Program-made: the position numbers and the translations under genes
The notes under the pieces: model-generated
Told to the model about the DNA's origin: nothing
What the model saw: the letters and a program-made list of their open reading frames with translations, nothing else
The model's database searches: none
Assembly (NCBI GenBank): GCA_019359835.1
Contig: CM033322.1
Coordinates: forward strand, 2,914,001-2,978,000
Direction: 5' to 3'
Source: Pharus latifolius
Lineage: Eukaryota > Streptophyta > Magnoliopsida > Poales > Poaceae
Length of the DNA: 64,000 nucleotides
In this document: piece after piece, positions 10,430 through 22,890 of the stretch
Layout: every line of letters starts with the position of its first letter
Numbering within the stretch: the first letter of the stretch is position 1

Positions 10430-12649
10430 TGTAACACCCCGAAAATAGGGCCTGAAAATTTCGCTTTACAAAAATCTGAACCTGAAAATTTCATTTTTGT
10501 TTTAACTGCAAAGCTACTTTTAAGAATACTCTCTAAGAAGTTTTAACTAAAATATAAATGAATTCGCAACTAGTTAAAGATATTTTCCTTAAATATACTT
10601 GTGCATATGTGCACAGTCATGTGTATGTATGCATGCGTATCTACTTCACTAAAAACACTATTTTCTGTCTCTTGTAAAATGTCATTTACATCTAATGATA
10701 ATTATTTATGATATTTAAGTGTAAAATTATTTCTTTTAAGCAATGGTTCTACAATGATTCAAAAGACTCTAATTAGTTATAAACTAAGCCCTAATTTGTA
10801 AATAGCCTACAATACTTCTTTACCTTAAATATATTTTAGCCAAAAAGCTAGATTATTAAGTTATTTCAAAATAATTATAAACTAGTCCAACCTCCTGATT
10901 CTCTTAATCGCAGTTCAGTCTCTTCAGACACAAAATCAGCCAAATTCCCTAGCAGCCCAGAATTGTAGTCAAACTGAACAAATAGGACCTCTTACCTATC
11001 TTATACTGATTTGTCTTCAACTTTCAGATCAAACTCAAACCCTAAAACCCATAAACTAAACCCAGTTCTGTTTTAGAAAATTAGAATTCCTAATTACCCT
11101 AATTACCCTTCTTAACATTTCAGCCTTCAGTTCTATTGATTCCAGAGTAGATTTCTTCTGGATTTCTCTGAAATCCTAAATCTTAATAAGCTTGCATACC
11201 AGTCCTAAAACTTTTCAGCCAAACAAGTTCATTTGACCACTTTTCACGATTCAGTCCGAATTTCATAGCGGATCAGTCTTTTTTAGCTCTCGAATAATCA
11301 AAACGAGCCAAAATCTTTGAATCACCTCCAAACTCCAATCCAACTGAACGACTATATTCCTTCTGCTATTTTATACAAATTTTCCTTCTGCAACAAGTTC
11401 AGATTCAGCCCCGAGACTCAGCTATTCATGTTTTCAACCGTTTTCAGTAAAAGTACTATTCAATTTTACCCTAATTCTATTTTCGTTTTCGTCTTCGATT
11501 CAGTCTCATCTTTACTCTGGATTTCTTTAAACTGCCTCTCGTGTGAACTATTTCTATTGGACTAAATTCAAACTTGCTTCCAGATTGTGAATGTTGCAAT
11601 TTAGTCCAATCAGCTTCCATATTTACAATTAAATCCTCTTTGCAGATTCTTTATTCAATCCAGTTTAAAACTTAAATTTCTGAATCCATTTCTCCTTCAG
11701 GCCTTGCCTTACACACCTACATATACATAGATGTGCACACACCCAGCCATACCATATATATATATATATATATAATACAATACACACATCTACAGATGCA
11801 TATGCAAACACATACACAGATCTTCTTAGCCCCACAGTTGTGTATATATTCAAACCACACAAGATTGATACATATACACACACATTTAGATATATACGTA
11901 TAAACAAGTTATACATATAATTGTGCACTTACTTTTCTTCTGCTGCAGCACCTACACCACGTTACCATTTACACACCCCTCAAACACAACTGAAAATACA
12001 CTGCATATACACACAGATACTCATACACCTAATCCAGACCAGATTATTCTTGGATTATGATCAAGGGTATGCCAATACCTTAATCCAAAAAGTTGACAGC
12101 CAGATTCTACCATTAAGACCATTTCACAAAACAGTCCAAGAAGTATCGCAGATTAGCCCATTCCTGATTTTCCAGAAACCTAAAAAGGCTAAAAACCTCA
12201 ACTCAACTCCAAATCCAAATCTGTGAGGATCTCAAAATCTTATCATAAATCCTAGAATTTCAGTTCCGACAAAATCCAGATTCTAAATACCTTAATTACC
12301 CTATTTTGGTTTTCGTTCAAAATTTGATCAGAAACCCTAAATATTATCTTATGTCTCTGCCAAACTATTTGTTAAGTTAATTGATCTTCAGCAGCAAAAT
12401 CAAAATCCATCTCTATCTAGCATTTCACTGAAATTGCAATTTTGTCCAGATATTTTCCTAAAGTGCATTTTAGTCCAGATTCCAATTATCCTCAGCTTTG
12501 CGATCTAGCCCCTGGGACTTTTCATATTGCGGCCATATTGTAAATCTTGCACAAAACCCCCTCAGATTCTCTGATTTTGCAAATCAGTCCACATTCCACC
12601 AATCAGGCGCAGAACAACGCCACCTGTTCGCCGGAACAGTGAAATCCGC

Positions 12650-14900
12650 CACCTCAACCCCATGGTAAGTCAGTTGCATGCTCAGCACACCAAATAAGCC
12701 AGCCTTACAACATAATTCAGCACACACACCAATCTTTACTCTTGTTCATCTTCTTCTTCCCCGGCCGCGTGAAGGAGACGAAGCCGCCACGAGCGGCCAG
12801 CACTCCAGTCGCCTCCCCGGAGGTGAATTCCCTTTTTCCTTACTCCTCTCTGCCACCTCAAGCGTCCTCGTGAGCTCCGATGAACTGAGGCGCCGGAATT
12901 TCAGATTTTGGTTGTCGCCGGCCGCCGCCCCTGTTCCCCTATCGGACCATCCTCTGATCCTTAAATTGAGTCGAGCTAGTAGAATGAAATGACCATTCCG
13001 AACCTTGGAACAATCCCCTCCCAAGAGAATTCCCGAGAAACCCAGCCATTTGATGAATCCAGTATTGTCCTGTTTCACAGTGCCGCACCGCCGTTGCCAG
13101 CTCGCCACCATTGACCACCGTCGATGTTGGCTACACTGCCGAGCTTCCCCTGTTCCCCTCCCCCCACATCGGCTCAATTGAAATGAGAAGCCCCGTGTAT
13201 GAAACGCCCAAATTCCTTCTTCGCCTCCGGCCGCATCGCCAAACCCCTCGTCGGTGCCACCACTCCCAAATTCCCCGTGGCTGTACCATCTCGAACACCC
13301 TGAGATCTTAGCCATGGCCTTAATTTTGAAGCTTTCGTGTCCCATTTCCCTGGCACCATCAACGCTATCGTCCTCGTCCACTGCTCCGGTGCAACCCTCC
13401 GTCGACCAGCCGTCGGCCAACGCATCCACTCAAGCACGTGGAGAATGATGCTGCGCATCTCCTTGACGCCCTGGATCCTCGTGCCAAAGCCCCAGTGATA
13501 GAGACCCTTTTTGCTATGGCTCTGGCGTGCCGCCGCCGACCGTCCTTGACTGTGCCACCTTGTCCCACAGGTGCGCATTAAACCGCTGAATATATTCCCT
13601 TCTTCATCACTCCCCAGTACCACACGAAAACAACACCAAAGCCGATGCCAAGATCTGTCCAGTGGCAGTAGCCTCGCTATGTCGCCACCTTCCTTCTTCA
13701 TCGCCGTCTCACCGTCTCCGGTCATTCCAAACCCCCGAGACCTTGTCCGATAGGTTTGTCTCATCTCCGCCTATCAAATGATGCGAACATTACTTAAATC
13801 CGGCCACTGAAACACCGTCGCCGTCGTCGATGTCTTCGGCCGACATTGCCAGGACAATGTCAAGACAATGCTGCTCGCGTCCAGGCTATGTCAGTCACTG
13901 ACATATGCCCTGTATAACCCCACATGAACTCGAAACCCTAAACCGGCTTGTCAACTAAGTCCGTAACTACCTTCTACACATTTCAGTCAACAATCATTTA
14001 GTAAGAACCTGCCATCCTAACCCATTTTTGGCTATGTCGACCAAAATATACATCGTCGCCACCATCCTTCCTCGCCGTCGTTCATCGCCGTCCATCCACC
14101 CCAGCACTCGAGACCACCCTCATTGAGTTCCTACCATCCTCGCCTACCTCCTAGACATAATTTGCGTAGCGATCGAAGTCTCATGCATTCAAACAATCTT
14201 GCCCTAGAACTCAGCCGTGCACTGGCTTTGTCCAGACATTGTCGTGCAATGTCAGCCCACGTCCAGCCTTGTCAAAACCCATACCAAGGCAATGCCAAAC
14301 AATGCCAGTGTGCGTCCATAGCCATTTAGACACTGAAACTTGGGTTGAACAATGCCAAACCCATACCAGCCAATGTCAGTGCAAGCCAGCCAATGTCAGC
14401 CAGTGGCATTAGCCCTGTTTAGCCACTTTCGTACATGAAAATTGAAATCCACTTTGTCTACCAAGTTCTTGATCCCATGTTCTACATTTTCTTCTACTAT
14501 CCCTCTGCAAGAAAACTCCATCTTGACCTATTTTCATCTATGTCGTACGTCGACGTTCAAACGTCACCACGTTCGCGTCCAATCTAGAAATCAATTTTGC
14601 CCTAGTATTTCGACCATCCAACTAAGGCCCCAAACATGTTCCACTTGTTTATCGACCCTAGCCTCGAAGGAAACCCTAGCAGGTCAACCTATGCCTTATC
14701 AGTTCACATTCAATGCCATTCTCATCGACATGCCTATGTCGTTTGCAACCTTAGGAACCTTAGATTGAAAATCCATTCACGTCGCTTTGTCCACCTTGTC
14801 TTCAACCTCACATATATAATCTGATCGTCCATCCAAACCCCATATAAAGTTTCCTTGTTCTCTAAGTCAATCCAGCTTAGACCAAGCTTATCAATTCCCT
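12650..14900. other. Interior of the LTR element: GC-rich, CCATTGCCAG-type words; no supported gene
   Basis: CpG-containing text with many short open frames on both strands but no recognisable domain. From about 13840 to 14410 there are irregular repeats of aatgtcag/aatgccag words. It may be an acquired, highly mutated gene fragment or LTR-specific sequence. No splice-consistent protein could be built. Confidence 0.35.
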
Positions 14901-15456
14901 TTCGACCATTCTTTTAATCTTATCTCAGTATCCAACCACTTGAACCCTATCAAACCTAAATATATATTTATATAAATAAATATACTAATTATTATTTTTT
15001 CTTGCTTATTGATTGACGTCAAACTAGATACCAAGCGAGGCGAGCACAAGAACGTCAATACCCTGGTAGCTCCTTCAACTGAATTTTACGAAAAGCAAGG
15101 CAAGTATTATTCTTGACCATATAAAACATGCTTGGTTAATTTTATGTTGTTATTCCCTATTTGATAATCTATATAGTTTTACCATCTTGCATCAAAAAGA
15201 ATATCTTACAAAAAGATAAAGGTTGGTCTGATGAAGGTGTTGTAAATGGATTTGGGAAATCCTGATGAAAGTGTTGAGAATGAAAGTTGAATAACTTGAT
15301 GAAAATGTTATAGATGGAATTGAGTAATCTTGAGGAGAGTCGAAGGAGGGCTCGAATCTTGTATTAAAATATGATTATAAAGTTAAGGACATAACCAACT
15401 GTCATTTCTATCCAGCACCGTAATACCCATATTAACCACAAACCTGGTATGGGGCG

Positions 15457-15650
15457 TAGGGATGAAAACGGATCGAATCCGGATCGGATAATGGCTGAAC
15501 CATATCCGTATCCATATTTTTTTTTGGATCCGGATACGGATACGGATAGTCCGGATACGAATACGGATACGGATAGTATCGGATGCGAATACGAATAGAA
15601 TACAGGTCGAAAACGGATACGGTTACGGATAATGATCGGAACATTGATAC
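15457..15650. repeat. hAT 3' terminal and subterminal repeats
   Basis: The inverted repeat TAGGGATGAAAACGGATC is followed by about 12 closely spaced cggata(c/t/g) words in both orientations. In Ac-type elements such subterminal clusters are the transposase binding sites. Confidence 0.8.
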
Positions 15651-16271
15651 CCCACAAACTATACGTCCAAAATCAATTAAAACACATAAATGATTGAATT
15701 GATTAGCACATTTATAAAATTTACACAGTCCATCACATAAATTAAACTTTTGCATATATATCCTGATAGCCACACATCATGACATACATATGTTGACATA
15801 TCACATAAATACATGATTCAGAGTTCAAATAGACCATCAATCCATCACATAGATGTAGTTCAAAGTTCAAACAGACATCAGTCATCACATAAATACATAG
15901 TTCAAAGTTCAGAGGTTCTGAGAACAAAGAGACTCAAAAACATACATCTTAATAATTCAGAAAACAAAGAGACTCAAAAGAAGCTCCTTTTACATTGAAG
16001 AGGTTCTGATTTTGAACATCGAAAAGGAGCTCAAGAGCAATGCTTTGTCGTATTACACATTTCACAAAACAGCACACGACATTTCACAACACATTTCACT
16101 CAGGAAGTCATTCCTCCATGTCGTCCAGGCCATCCTCCTCCTCAAATTCATCCAAATTCTTTTGCTCCTACAAATACAATGCATATTCCAATAAATATTC
16201 ATGGTATTCAACTGCTCCGGACAAAACAACTATTACATTTACATATCTCAGGACGAACAGCTAAGGTATTG

Positions 16272-18631
16272 TCACAAAGTAGCAGTGCAAGTTCTACAAC
16301 TATTACATATCTCAGGACCAAAATAGTGCAACATTGAAAATTGTAGCAAGACACATTTCAACTTAAATGCAAGATAGATCATAGATGGACTGCAAACCGT
16401 TGTCATCAAGCTTGCAAAACGTCGCTCAATGCTCTCCATGTCCATCTCAGATATGAAAGATCCACCACCAATGATTCCACCTGCATGTTTGTTTAAAAAA
16501 TTAAATTGTTGCATAGAAAATAGTAAAGCACAAGTGCAAGAAATAATATTACCTTTTCTAGAAGCTGCTGTCCAGTCTTTGGTGCAAATCAACGCTTGAA
16601 CAATTTCAGGATCTAAACGACTGCGGAATGGATCAACAACACGTCCACCGGCACTAAAAGCCGACTCCGAAGCAACACTGGACACTTGAATAGATAAGAC
16701 AACTCTCGCAAGTATGGAGAGGATAGGAAGCTCATGCTGCTTGCCCTTCCACCATGACAAAATGTCAAATTCTTTTTTGTCTTTTGTTGTCCACTGCACT
16801 AGCGGTTGCTCCATGTACAATTCCAACTCATTTTTGGTGCATTGTTCAGAGGCAATATTGGCATGCAAGTACCTTTCAAGGTCTGCATCAATATCATCAT
16901 CACTATTCTCTTCTTGATCCTTCTTATCTATTTGAGAAACCTCCTTTTGCTGTCCAGTACATGTCTTCACTGAAGTATCAGGGGGGTTAGCCATATAAAC
17001 CATGAACTGCTGGTTGATGGTACTAATAAGTTTATTGATTTCTTCTGTAGTATTGCCATGGTAAATCTTATCTCCAAAATAGTGCAACAACTTTGTTTTA
17101 TATCTAGGATCAAGAAAACATGCTACAGCAAGAGCCTTATTAGACTTCTCCCAATACTTGTCATATTTAAGTTTCATGCAACTAGCCATAGCAGCTACCA
17201 CTGGATCAGGACTATAACACCAATCTTCAATAGCAAGCTTAATCTTGCAAAAATGGTTGAAAAAGAGATTTGCTGTTGGATATGAAGTGCCAGAGAATAA
17301 CTCAGTAGCATCATAAAATCTCTTCAAACACACACACAAAGATTTTGCCATTGCCCAATTTGGTCAGTTGGAGCACAAGTCACATATTTGCTTCTATGGC
17401 GAAGGAAAAGCCTATCAAATGCATGTCTATAATAAACAGCTTGCTTCAACATAAGATAGGTGGAGTTCCACCTTGTGGGAACATCCAAAGATAAACCATT
17501 TTTTGTATCCAAGTCACACTCTGATGCACATTTCATAAATTCTTCCCACTGCAAGGTAGAGTTCTTAACTATTGCAATTGTATTTCTGATATTTGCAATA
17601 GCCGGTGCAATTTGCTTTAAACCATCTTGGGCAACAAGATTCAATATATGATTCAAGGATCTCACATGAAAGAACATACCATCACATATCAATGATGACT
17701 GTTTTAATTTCTGTACTACCCCCTTAGCACAAACATCATTCGCTGAAGCATTATCCAAAGTCAATGCAAATAGTTTCCTATCAAGATTCCAATCCACTAT
17801 GCAATCATAAAATTGTGCACACAAGTTCTTTCCCGAATAATTCCCTTCTACATGCATGAACTTAATAATTCTCTTTTGCATGCTCCAATTATCATCTATC
17901 CAATGAACTGTGATGCACATATAACCTGTATTTTGGTTTGAGGTCCACATGTCCATGGTTGTACTAAATCGACACGAAAGTGGTTTCAAGTGCTCATACA
18001 ACCTTTTCTTTTCCTCTACATACATATTTAATATATCCTTTCTCACAATTATGCGACTCTTAATTGGAAAAGAAGGGCGTAATGACTTGATGAACTCCAC
18101 AAAGAATTCATGCTCTACGATGTTGAATGGATATTCATGCATGATGACTGCCAAGTAAAATTTTTTCAGACTATCAGATTCATCATACCTGTAGGTCTCC
18201 ACAACTGCATCATCACTGTCACCTTCACCCTTTTTTAGTGTAAGCAATTGTTGACCATTCTTGATGTGGTGCTTGTGTGCCAAGTGCTTCCAAAAGGCCG
18301 ATGTCCCTCTATTACTCTCACGACGAGCTTTATAGATGCACTTGTTGCATTTGGCCCAAAGCTCTGTTATTATCTTGCCATCTGGTCCTTTCTTCGTAAT
18401 TTCAGACTTCTCGAAGTGATCCCAAACATCGGAGCTACACCTCTTTGATCTCTTCAAAGTAGGAGCAAGAGGGTCGAACTCAGTGTAACCTGGTTGAGCA
18501 GTCGCACTGCCACTACCAACATCGGCACCAAGTTGAGGGGTGGTTGGTGGCTGTCCCACTAGTGGCAAATCTTGAGATGTATTACCAGTATTGGTTACAC
18601 TTGCACTACTACTGATTGTTGTCGAATCCAT
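16272..18631 (-). pseudogene. hAT (Ac-like) transposase, single frameshift
   Basis: The N-terminal part (18631-17324) starts MDSTTISSS. It has a BED zinc finger near residues 60-115 (CSSDVWDHFE, CNKC, H..HKHH) and the first part of the RNase-H-like core (FSTTMDMWTSNQNTGY, LTLDNASAND). The second part (17351-16272), one frame over, starts MAKSLCVCLKRFYD and contains the hAT dimerisation region (VASESAFSAGGRVVDPFRSRL). The two parts abut within the normally continuous motif before MAKS, so one base has been lost around 17351-17357. A 72-bp AT-rich intron is likely at 16552-16481 (GT...AG); leaving it unspliced keeps the frame. The codon at 18631 follows a good acceptor (TTTTGTGCTAG), suggesting an upstream non-coding exon. 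Without the frameshift it would be about 770 residues, normal for Ac-like enzymes. Confidence 0.9.
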
Positions 18632-18659
18632 CACAGATCTAGCACAAAATAACATGACA

Positions 18660-20104
18660 ACTGATTACTAAAGTGCATCTATAAACAAGCAACAGATTTT
18701 AAGTTAATACAGGAAGTGCAGTCAAAACAATGGTGGAGAGAAGTCAGGATAACAATTGATCAATCGGCAAGGCAAACAAAGGATCAAAGCAATCTCAACA
18801 CCTCCTGCACAAATATTCATATTCATGCAATCTAGCAATAATAAATAATAAGGACTTTGTCACAGTACTCTAGTATTCAACACCAACATGAGCTAAAGCT
18901 ATAAACACAAAGGCCATTCAGTGTGACCAATAAAACTAGTTTTGAGTCAATACTCAATAGATTGCAAAATTTCAGAAGTTTTGGCAAATCTATGATATAA
19001 AAACTTCACAGTTCACACAGAGTAACTCTTTTCACAATTAATACAGAACATCAAGTACTCCAACACTTGAATGGGATTTCTCAACTTACAATTATTTCAA
19101 GAATACAACAATGATAATGAGAAATGTGACCAGAAAGAAACTATCATGGCTAATAATAGCTATCTAGAACGAACCACAGAGGAAACCAAATTCCTCAACT
19201 CAGCTAGATGTTCATCAAATTGAGATGTTCAGTGTAAGCCTTAGATTAGTCAACAATGCCTCTTGCTCCCAGCTAATTGATCCTGAAGCATATAGTGCCA
19301 TCATTGTTGCATACTTGCACGGTAAGCATGCAACTCCAGCAAATGGGTTTCTTCCCTGGGAAAGTCCTTATCATGTTGAGGTGTTTCTTTTCCAGAAATT
19401 GAAGCTTCAGCAACATTAGTTCTACTACAAATATCTTCACTTTCATAAGCTAGAGTATTGTATTGTCATCTATGGGGACTACTGCTGGGATTACAACTAC
19501 CAACAGAGGAGGAGATACTATCGGTGCCAGTGCCACTAGGATCAGAAGTTGTTACAATATGATATTGGTAATCACTAATCAGCATTTGTGTTTACCTCTG
19601 CCCGATCTCGCTGGAGGTGGCCGGAGGAGGTGGCGCGGCGAGATCAGCGATGGAGGTGGCCGGATCTGGCGGCAGCGAGACGGCGGTGTAAGCAACGGTG
19701 CCGGTGCTGTTGAAGATCTAGGAGGCGGCTCGAGATCGGTGGCGAGTGGAATAGGCAACGGTCGGAGGTGCGATCGGAGGCGGCGCGGCACTGGAGAGAT
19801 GCGGAGGCGCGATCGCCGATCGGTGGCGTCGTGAGATGGCGCGGCCGGAGTCGTGATCTAGGAGGCGGCGTGAATTGGTGCGATCGGAGACGCCATCGGA
19901 GGCGACGCAGCACTGGAGAGACGCAGAGGCGTCGTGAGATGGCACGGCTGGACTGCTGGAGGCACAATCGAAGGAGGCGCGGCAGTGCGGCACTGGATAT
20001 TGCGGCGGGTCGGCGGCAAGGGTCGCAGTCTCGTAGACGAAGACTCGGCGTCGCGACTCGCGAGGGTTGAATGCCTGATTGCCTGAATGGTTGATAACGA
20101 TAAG
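18660..20104. other. hAT 5' untranslated region and GC-rich leader
   Basis: 18660-19590 is ordinary AT-rich sequence without a supported gene. 19590-20070 is GC-rich, CpG-dense and made of ggcggcg/gatcgg words. Arg/Ala-rich frames on both strands there show no domain and are taken as composition artefacts. The position is upstream of the transposase, as for the leader of Ac. Confidence 0.5.
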
Positions 20105-20309
20105 TGCAAGATGGGCTGGGCTGGGCTCAGTGGGCTGCGGGCTGCCTTATCCAGATATCCGGATAAGCACAGTTCCGGATATCCAGATCAGGAGCCGGAT
20201 TCGTCGGATAACAGCTGAACCGGATTCGGATCCTGATCCGAATAAAAATTATCCGGATCCGGATTCGACCAGTCCGGATCGGGAGGATCCGGATCCGTTT
20301 TCATCCCTA
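20105..20309. repeat. hAT 5' terminal and subterminal repeats
   Basis: Dense ccggatatcc/ggatccgg words followed by the terminal repeat ending ...CGTTTTCATCCCTA. It is the inverted counterpart of the 15457 end, though the internal arrangement of the words differs between the two ends. Confidence 0.8.
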
Positions 20310-21238
20310 ATGGGGCGGGCCTAGTCGAGTATCTTATTCGGAAACTAGTACACCTCTACAATGGGAACGTATATGTCTATGATATGATGGTGACGGAATG
20401 AAGAGAGATTGCCCTGTCAGGGTTCTGGAGCTATAGGCTCAACCGGTAGGTGTAGCGGATGCGTTAGACTACACAGGTATGGGAGTACCATACCAGTAGA
20501 GGGAACTAGTGGAAGGGTTTGAAAAAGGCTTTGTTCTCTTAATGATGTCACGCATTATCAGAAATGCGGAGTACTGTTGACGAACACCGACATGGTAATC
20601 AAGAGATTGTGGGTAAAGTGGTACCCCTATGCAGAGTAAAATGTGGATATTCACTCCTTACTTTCAGGTTGTAAGTTGCGTCGCAGCAGAAAAGGAGACC
20701 TCCAGGTGGTCTCACTCTGTGGTACAAGTGTTCAGTAGAGTTTGCTTAAAATGGAGACTTTTACAATCACAAATGAATTTGGAATGAAAAACTTATTCGG
20801 GTTAAAGTGATATAATATAACAATATCTTTAGAATAGTTTAGGTATGCATGATGCATTTATATTCTCAAATTACTTGCTGAGTGCCTCAGCACACATCTT
20901 TGCTATTTGTATATTCTTGTTAGACTTAAGTACTCCTTCGACGATGTGATGCCGACTAGTGCAGCAGAGAAGGTTTATCCAGAGGAAGACAACTATATTT
21001 CGATCCCACCTACTTCAACATTAGTGATGGAGAGTGATTGTTGCGACCATCTCAGAACTATTCCTTTGAGGAATAAGCATATGTATATAATTGTAATTAA
21101 GCACCTTCTTATATTAAACCATGTTTCTGCTTCCCTACTCTATAACGAACATTTGTCGGATAATATAACTTTATTCGGGAAATGTTCAAAAATCAGGCAT
21201 ACTACCACGTGGGTGGTATGCCAGGTCGCCGCACAGGG

Positions 21239-22134
21239 TCACACCAATTTTGGTTTTCATCGGGCTGATCCACAAAAGTGAATACGTAGTCATTATCGTT
21301 GACTACGACGGGGACCGCTCCACTAATTTTGGTCATCGTTGGGCTCCGACCTCGACCTACCACCTCTTCGACCACTTCAGCCGTGACGACCACCTCCACT
21401 TCGACCTACGACCATCTTCACGATGACCTTTGACCACAACCCCTCGACTACTATTTTCACAACCACGCCCGCGACTGCAACAGCTCCAACAACCATAATC
21501 GGTGAGTAATTAAGAGAAAGAGAGCCCATGCGTGTGAGGGCACGGGCATGGGACAGTGTGGCGGTGTGTGGAGGTGGTGCTAGGGTTTGGTGGATCAACG
21601 ACGACGCAATCTAATCTAGTGGCGGCACAAATGGAGGAGGCGGCGTAGGCAGCGCAGTGGGGATTTATTGCGGCGGCGGTGTCGAGCGCCTCACTTCCGG
21701 TGGGGCGTGGCAGCGGCTTGGTGAGGCAAGGCTTTGGGAAGACTTGAACCAAACAAATTGAAGGCGGTTGTTAGGCTTGGTTGAGGTTGGCGGTTTTGTT
21801 CAAGACATGGTCCAAACAGTCCTTTACATCACTATAAGTTCAGTGCACAACATTCTTCGATATGGTTCATGACATATGATATATAGTTTCTTATATCATA
21901 TTAAATGCATGTTTAACCGTGATATGTCACATAAAATATTGATTTCCTTCACTACATTAATAAGTGTATGGTCAATCTTAGATACGCCATAAATCCCATT
22001 CGTAACAAATTTTATTTCCTGGAGTATGTAATCATTGTCCTTCTGTTTTTCTTTATCCCTTCTGTTCTATTATTTCTTTGTAATTAGTTATAGATAATCA
22101 TGCCATGAGTAGTTGGGTTTGACTCTTCTTTTAG
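21239..22134. other. Flank between LTR element and Harbinger element; no gene seen
   Basis: 21239-21450 continues the GACCAC/CGACGACC-type low-complexity DNA seen before 10429. 21500-21800 is GC-rich with short frames only. The remainder is AT-rich. No domain was recognised. Confidence 0.4.
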
Positions 22135-22790
22135 TTAGGCTCTCTCCAACGCCGGCGCAACGACGCGCTGACAGGTGGGCCCCACGCGAAAAAATTAATT
22201 AAATAATCGCGAGAGGAGAGAGGAGACGCCTGAGGAAGCAGCAACGGCGAGGCTCTGACAGGTGGGGCCCGCGACGCGTGTGCGGGCGAAGCAGCAGCGT
22301 TGGAGCACGCGTGGACGCTTCGTCACGCGGTTTGTGGGACCCACAGCGCGGAAAACGGTGAGTTTGTACCCTCCAGAGAAATAGCGCTGACAGGTGGGTC
22401 CAAATCCATCTCGGGGCCACATGACAGTGTCTGTGTGTGCGGTGCAGATGTGCGGGACGAGGCGCGGTGGGCCCCACAAAGCGCGTGGCTGGTGTGAACG
22501 CGTTTCGCGCGCGTGTGCATGCTGTGTCACTGTCAGGTGGGCCAGCGTTTGTAGAGGGCCCGCATGTCAGTTGCTGTTTGGAGTTAGGGCTGGGAAATTT
22601 AGCCGTTTGAGTATTTGCTGCCCTCGGTCCCACCTGTCAGTAACTGAAAATTTAGCCGTTTAAATTAAACCGTTTAAAAATAGCCGTTGGAGTTTAATTT
22701 ATTCATTTCTGAGGTTAAAAATTCATAAAAAATCCAAAAAATTCCAAAAAAATTGCAAAAAAATTCTGAAAATTTGTGTAACCCCCTGGC

Positions 22791-22799
22791 TATAAATAT
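22791..22799 (+). promoter_or_regulatory. TATA box of Harbinger ORF1
   Basis: tataaatat in a GC-poor stretch, about 90 bp upstream of the ORF1 ATG at 22891, the expected distance allowing a ~60-nt leader. Confidence 0.6.
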
Positions 22800-22890
22800 G
22801 CCCAATTTTCAGCTCATTTAGCCTCAAGCAAACCAAAATCACACACTTTGCACTCTCCTGTTCATCCAGTATTTTCCGAAAAAATTTCCA

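Larger units (their letters stand above)
15457..20309 (-). mobile_element. Ac/Ds-like hAT DNA transposon, 4.85 kb
   Basis: Flanked by a perfect 8-bp duplication, atggggcg, at 15449-15456 and 20310-20317, the hAT hallmark. Both ends carry the inverted repeat TAGGGATGAAAACGGATC, close to maize Ac ends, which also contain the AAACGG word bound by Ac transposase. The outer ~200 bp on each side is packed with CGGATA/CGGATCC words that act as subterminal repeats. The element encodes a BED-finger hAT transposase on the - strand (18631-16272). A GC-rich segment (19590-20070) precedes it, comparable in position to the GC-rich leader of Ac. The coding frame is broken once, so this copy is probably non-autonomous. 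Confidence 0.95.
10430..21233. mobile_element. Long LTR-derived element (giant solo LTR or gene-less retroelement), split by an hAT insertion
   Basis: Starts TGTAACACCCCG, a common start of plant gypsy LTRs, and ends ...GGTCGCCGCA (TG...CA). It is flanked by a 5-bp duplication, caggg, at 10425-10429 and 21234-21238. The flanks on both sides are the same GACCAC-rich low-complexity DNA, which supports one insertion. Removing the hAT element and one copy of its TSD leaves about 5.9 kb. No gag, protease, reverse transcriptase, RNase H or integrase frame and no second TGTAACACC copy is visible, so it is either a very long solo LTR or a non-autonomous element. 10850-11290 matches the solo LTR at 4940-6129, and ttacttgctgagtgcctcagc near 20870 is typical LTR text. 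The 3' limit rests on a short signature. Confidence 0.6.

Noticed and set aside
12678..13764. Overlapping frames of 100-227 residues in the LTR element
   Set aside because: No retroelement or host domain recognised and several mutually exclusive frames are open; composition explains them.
19463..20109. Arg/Ala-rich frames on both strands in the hAT leader
   Set aside because: GC-rich composition artefacts upstream of the transposase; no domain.
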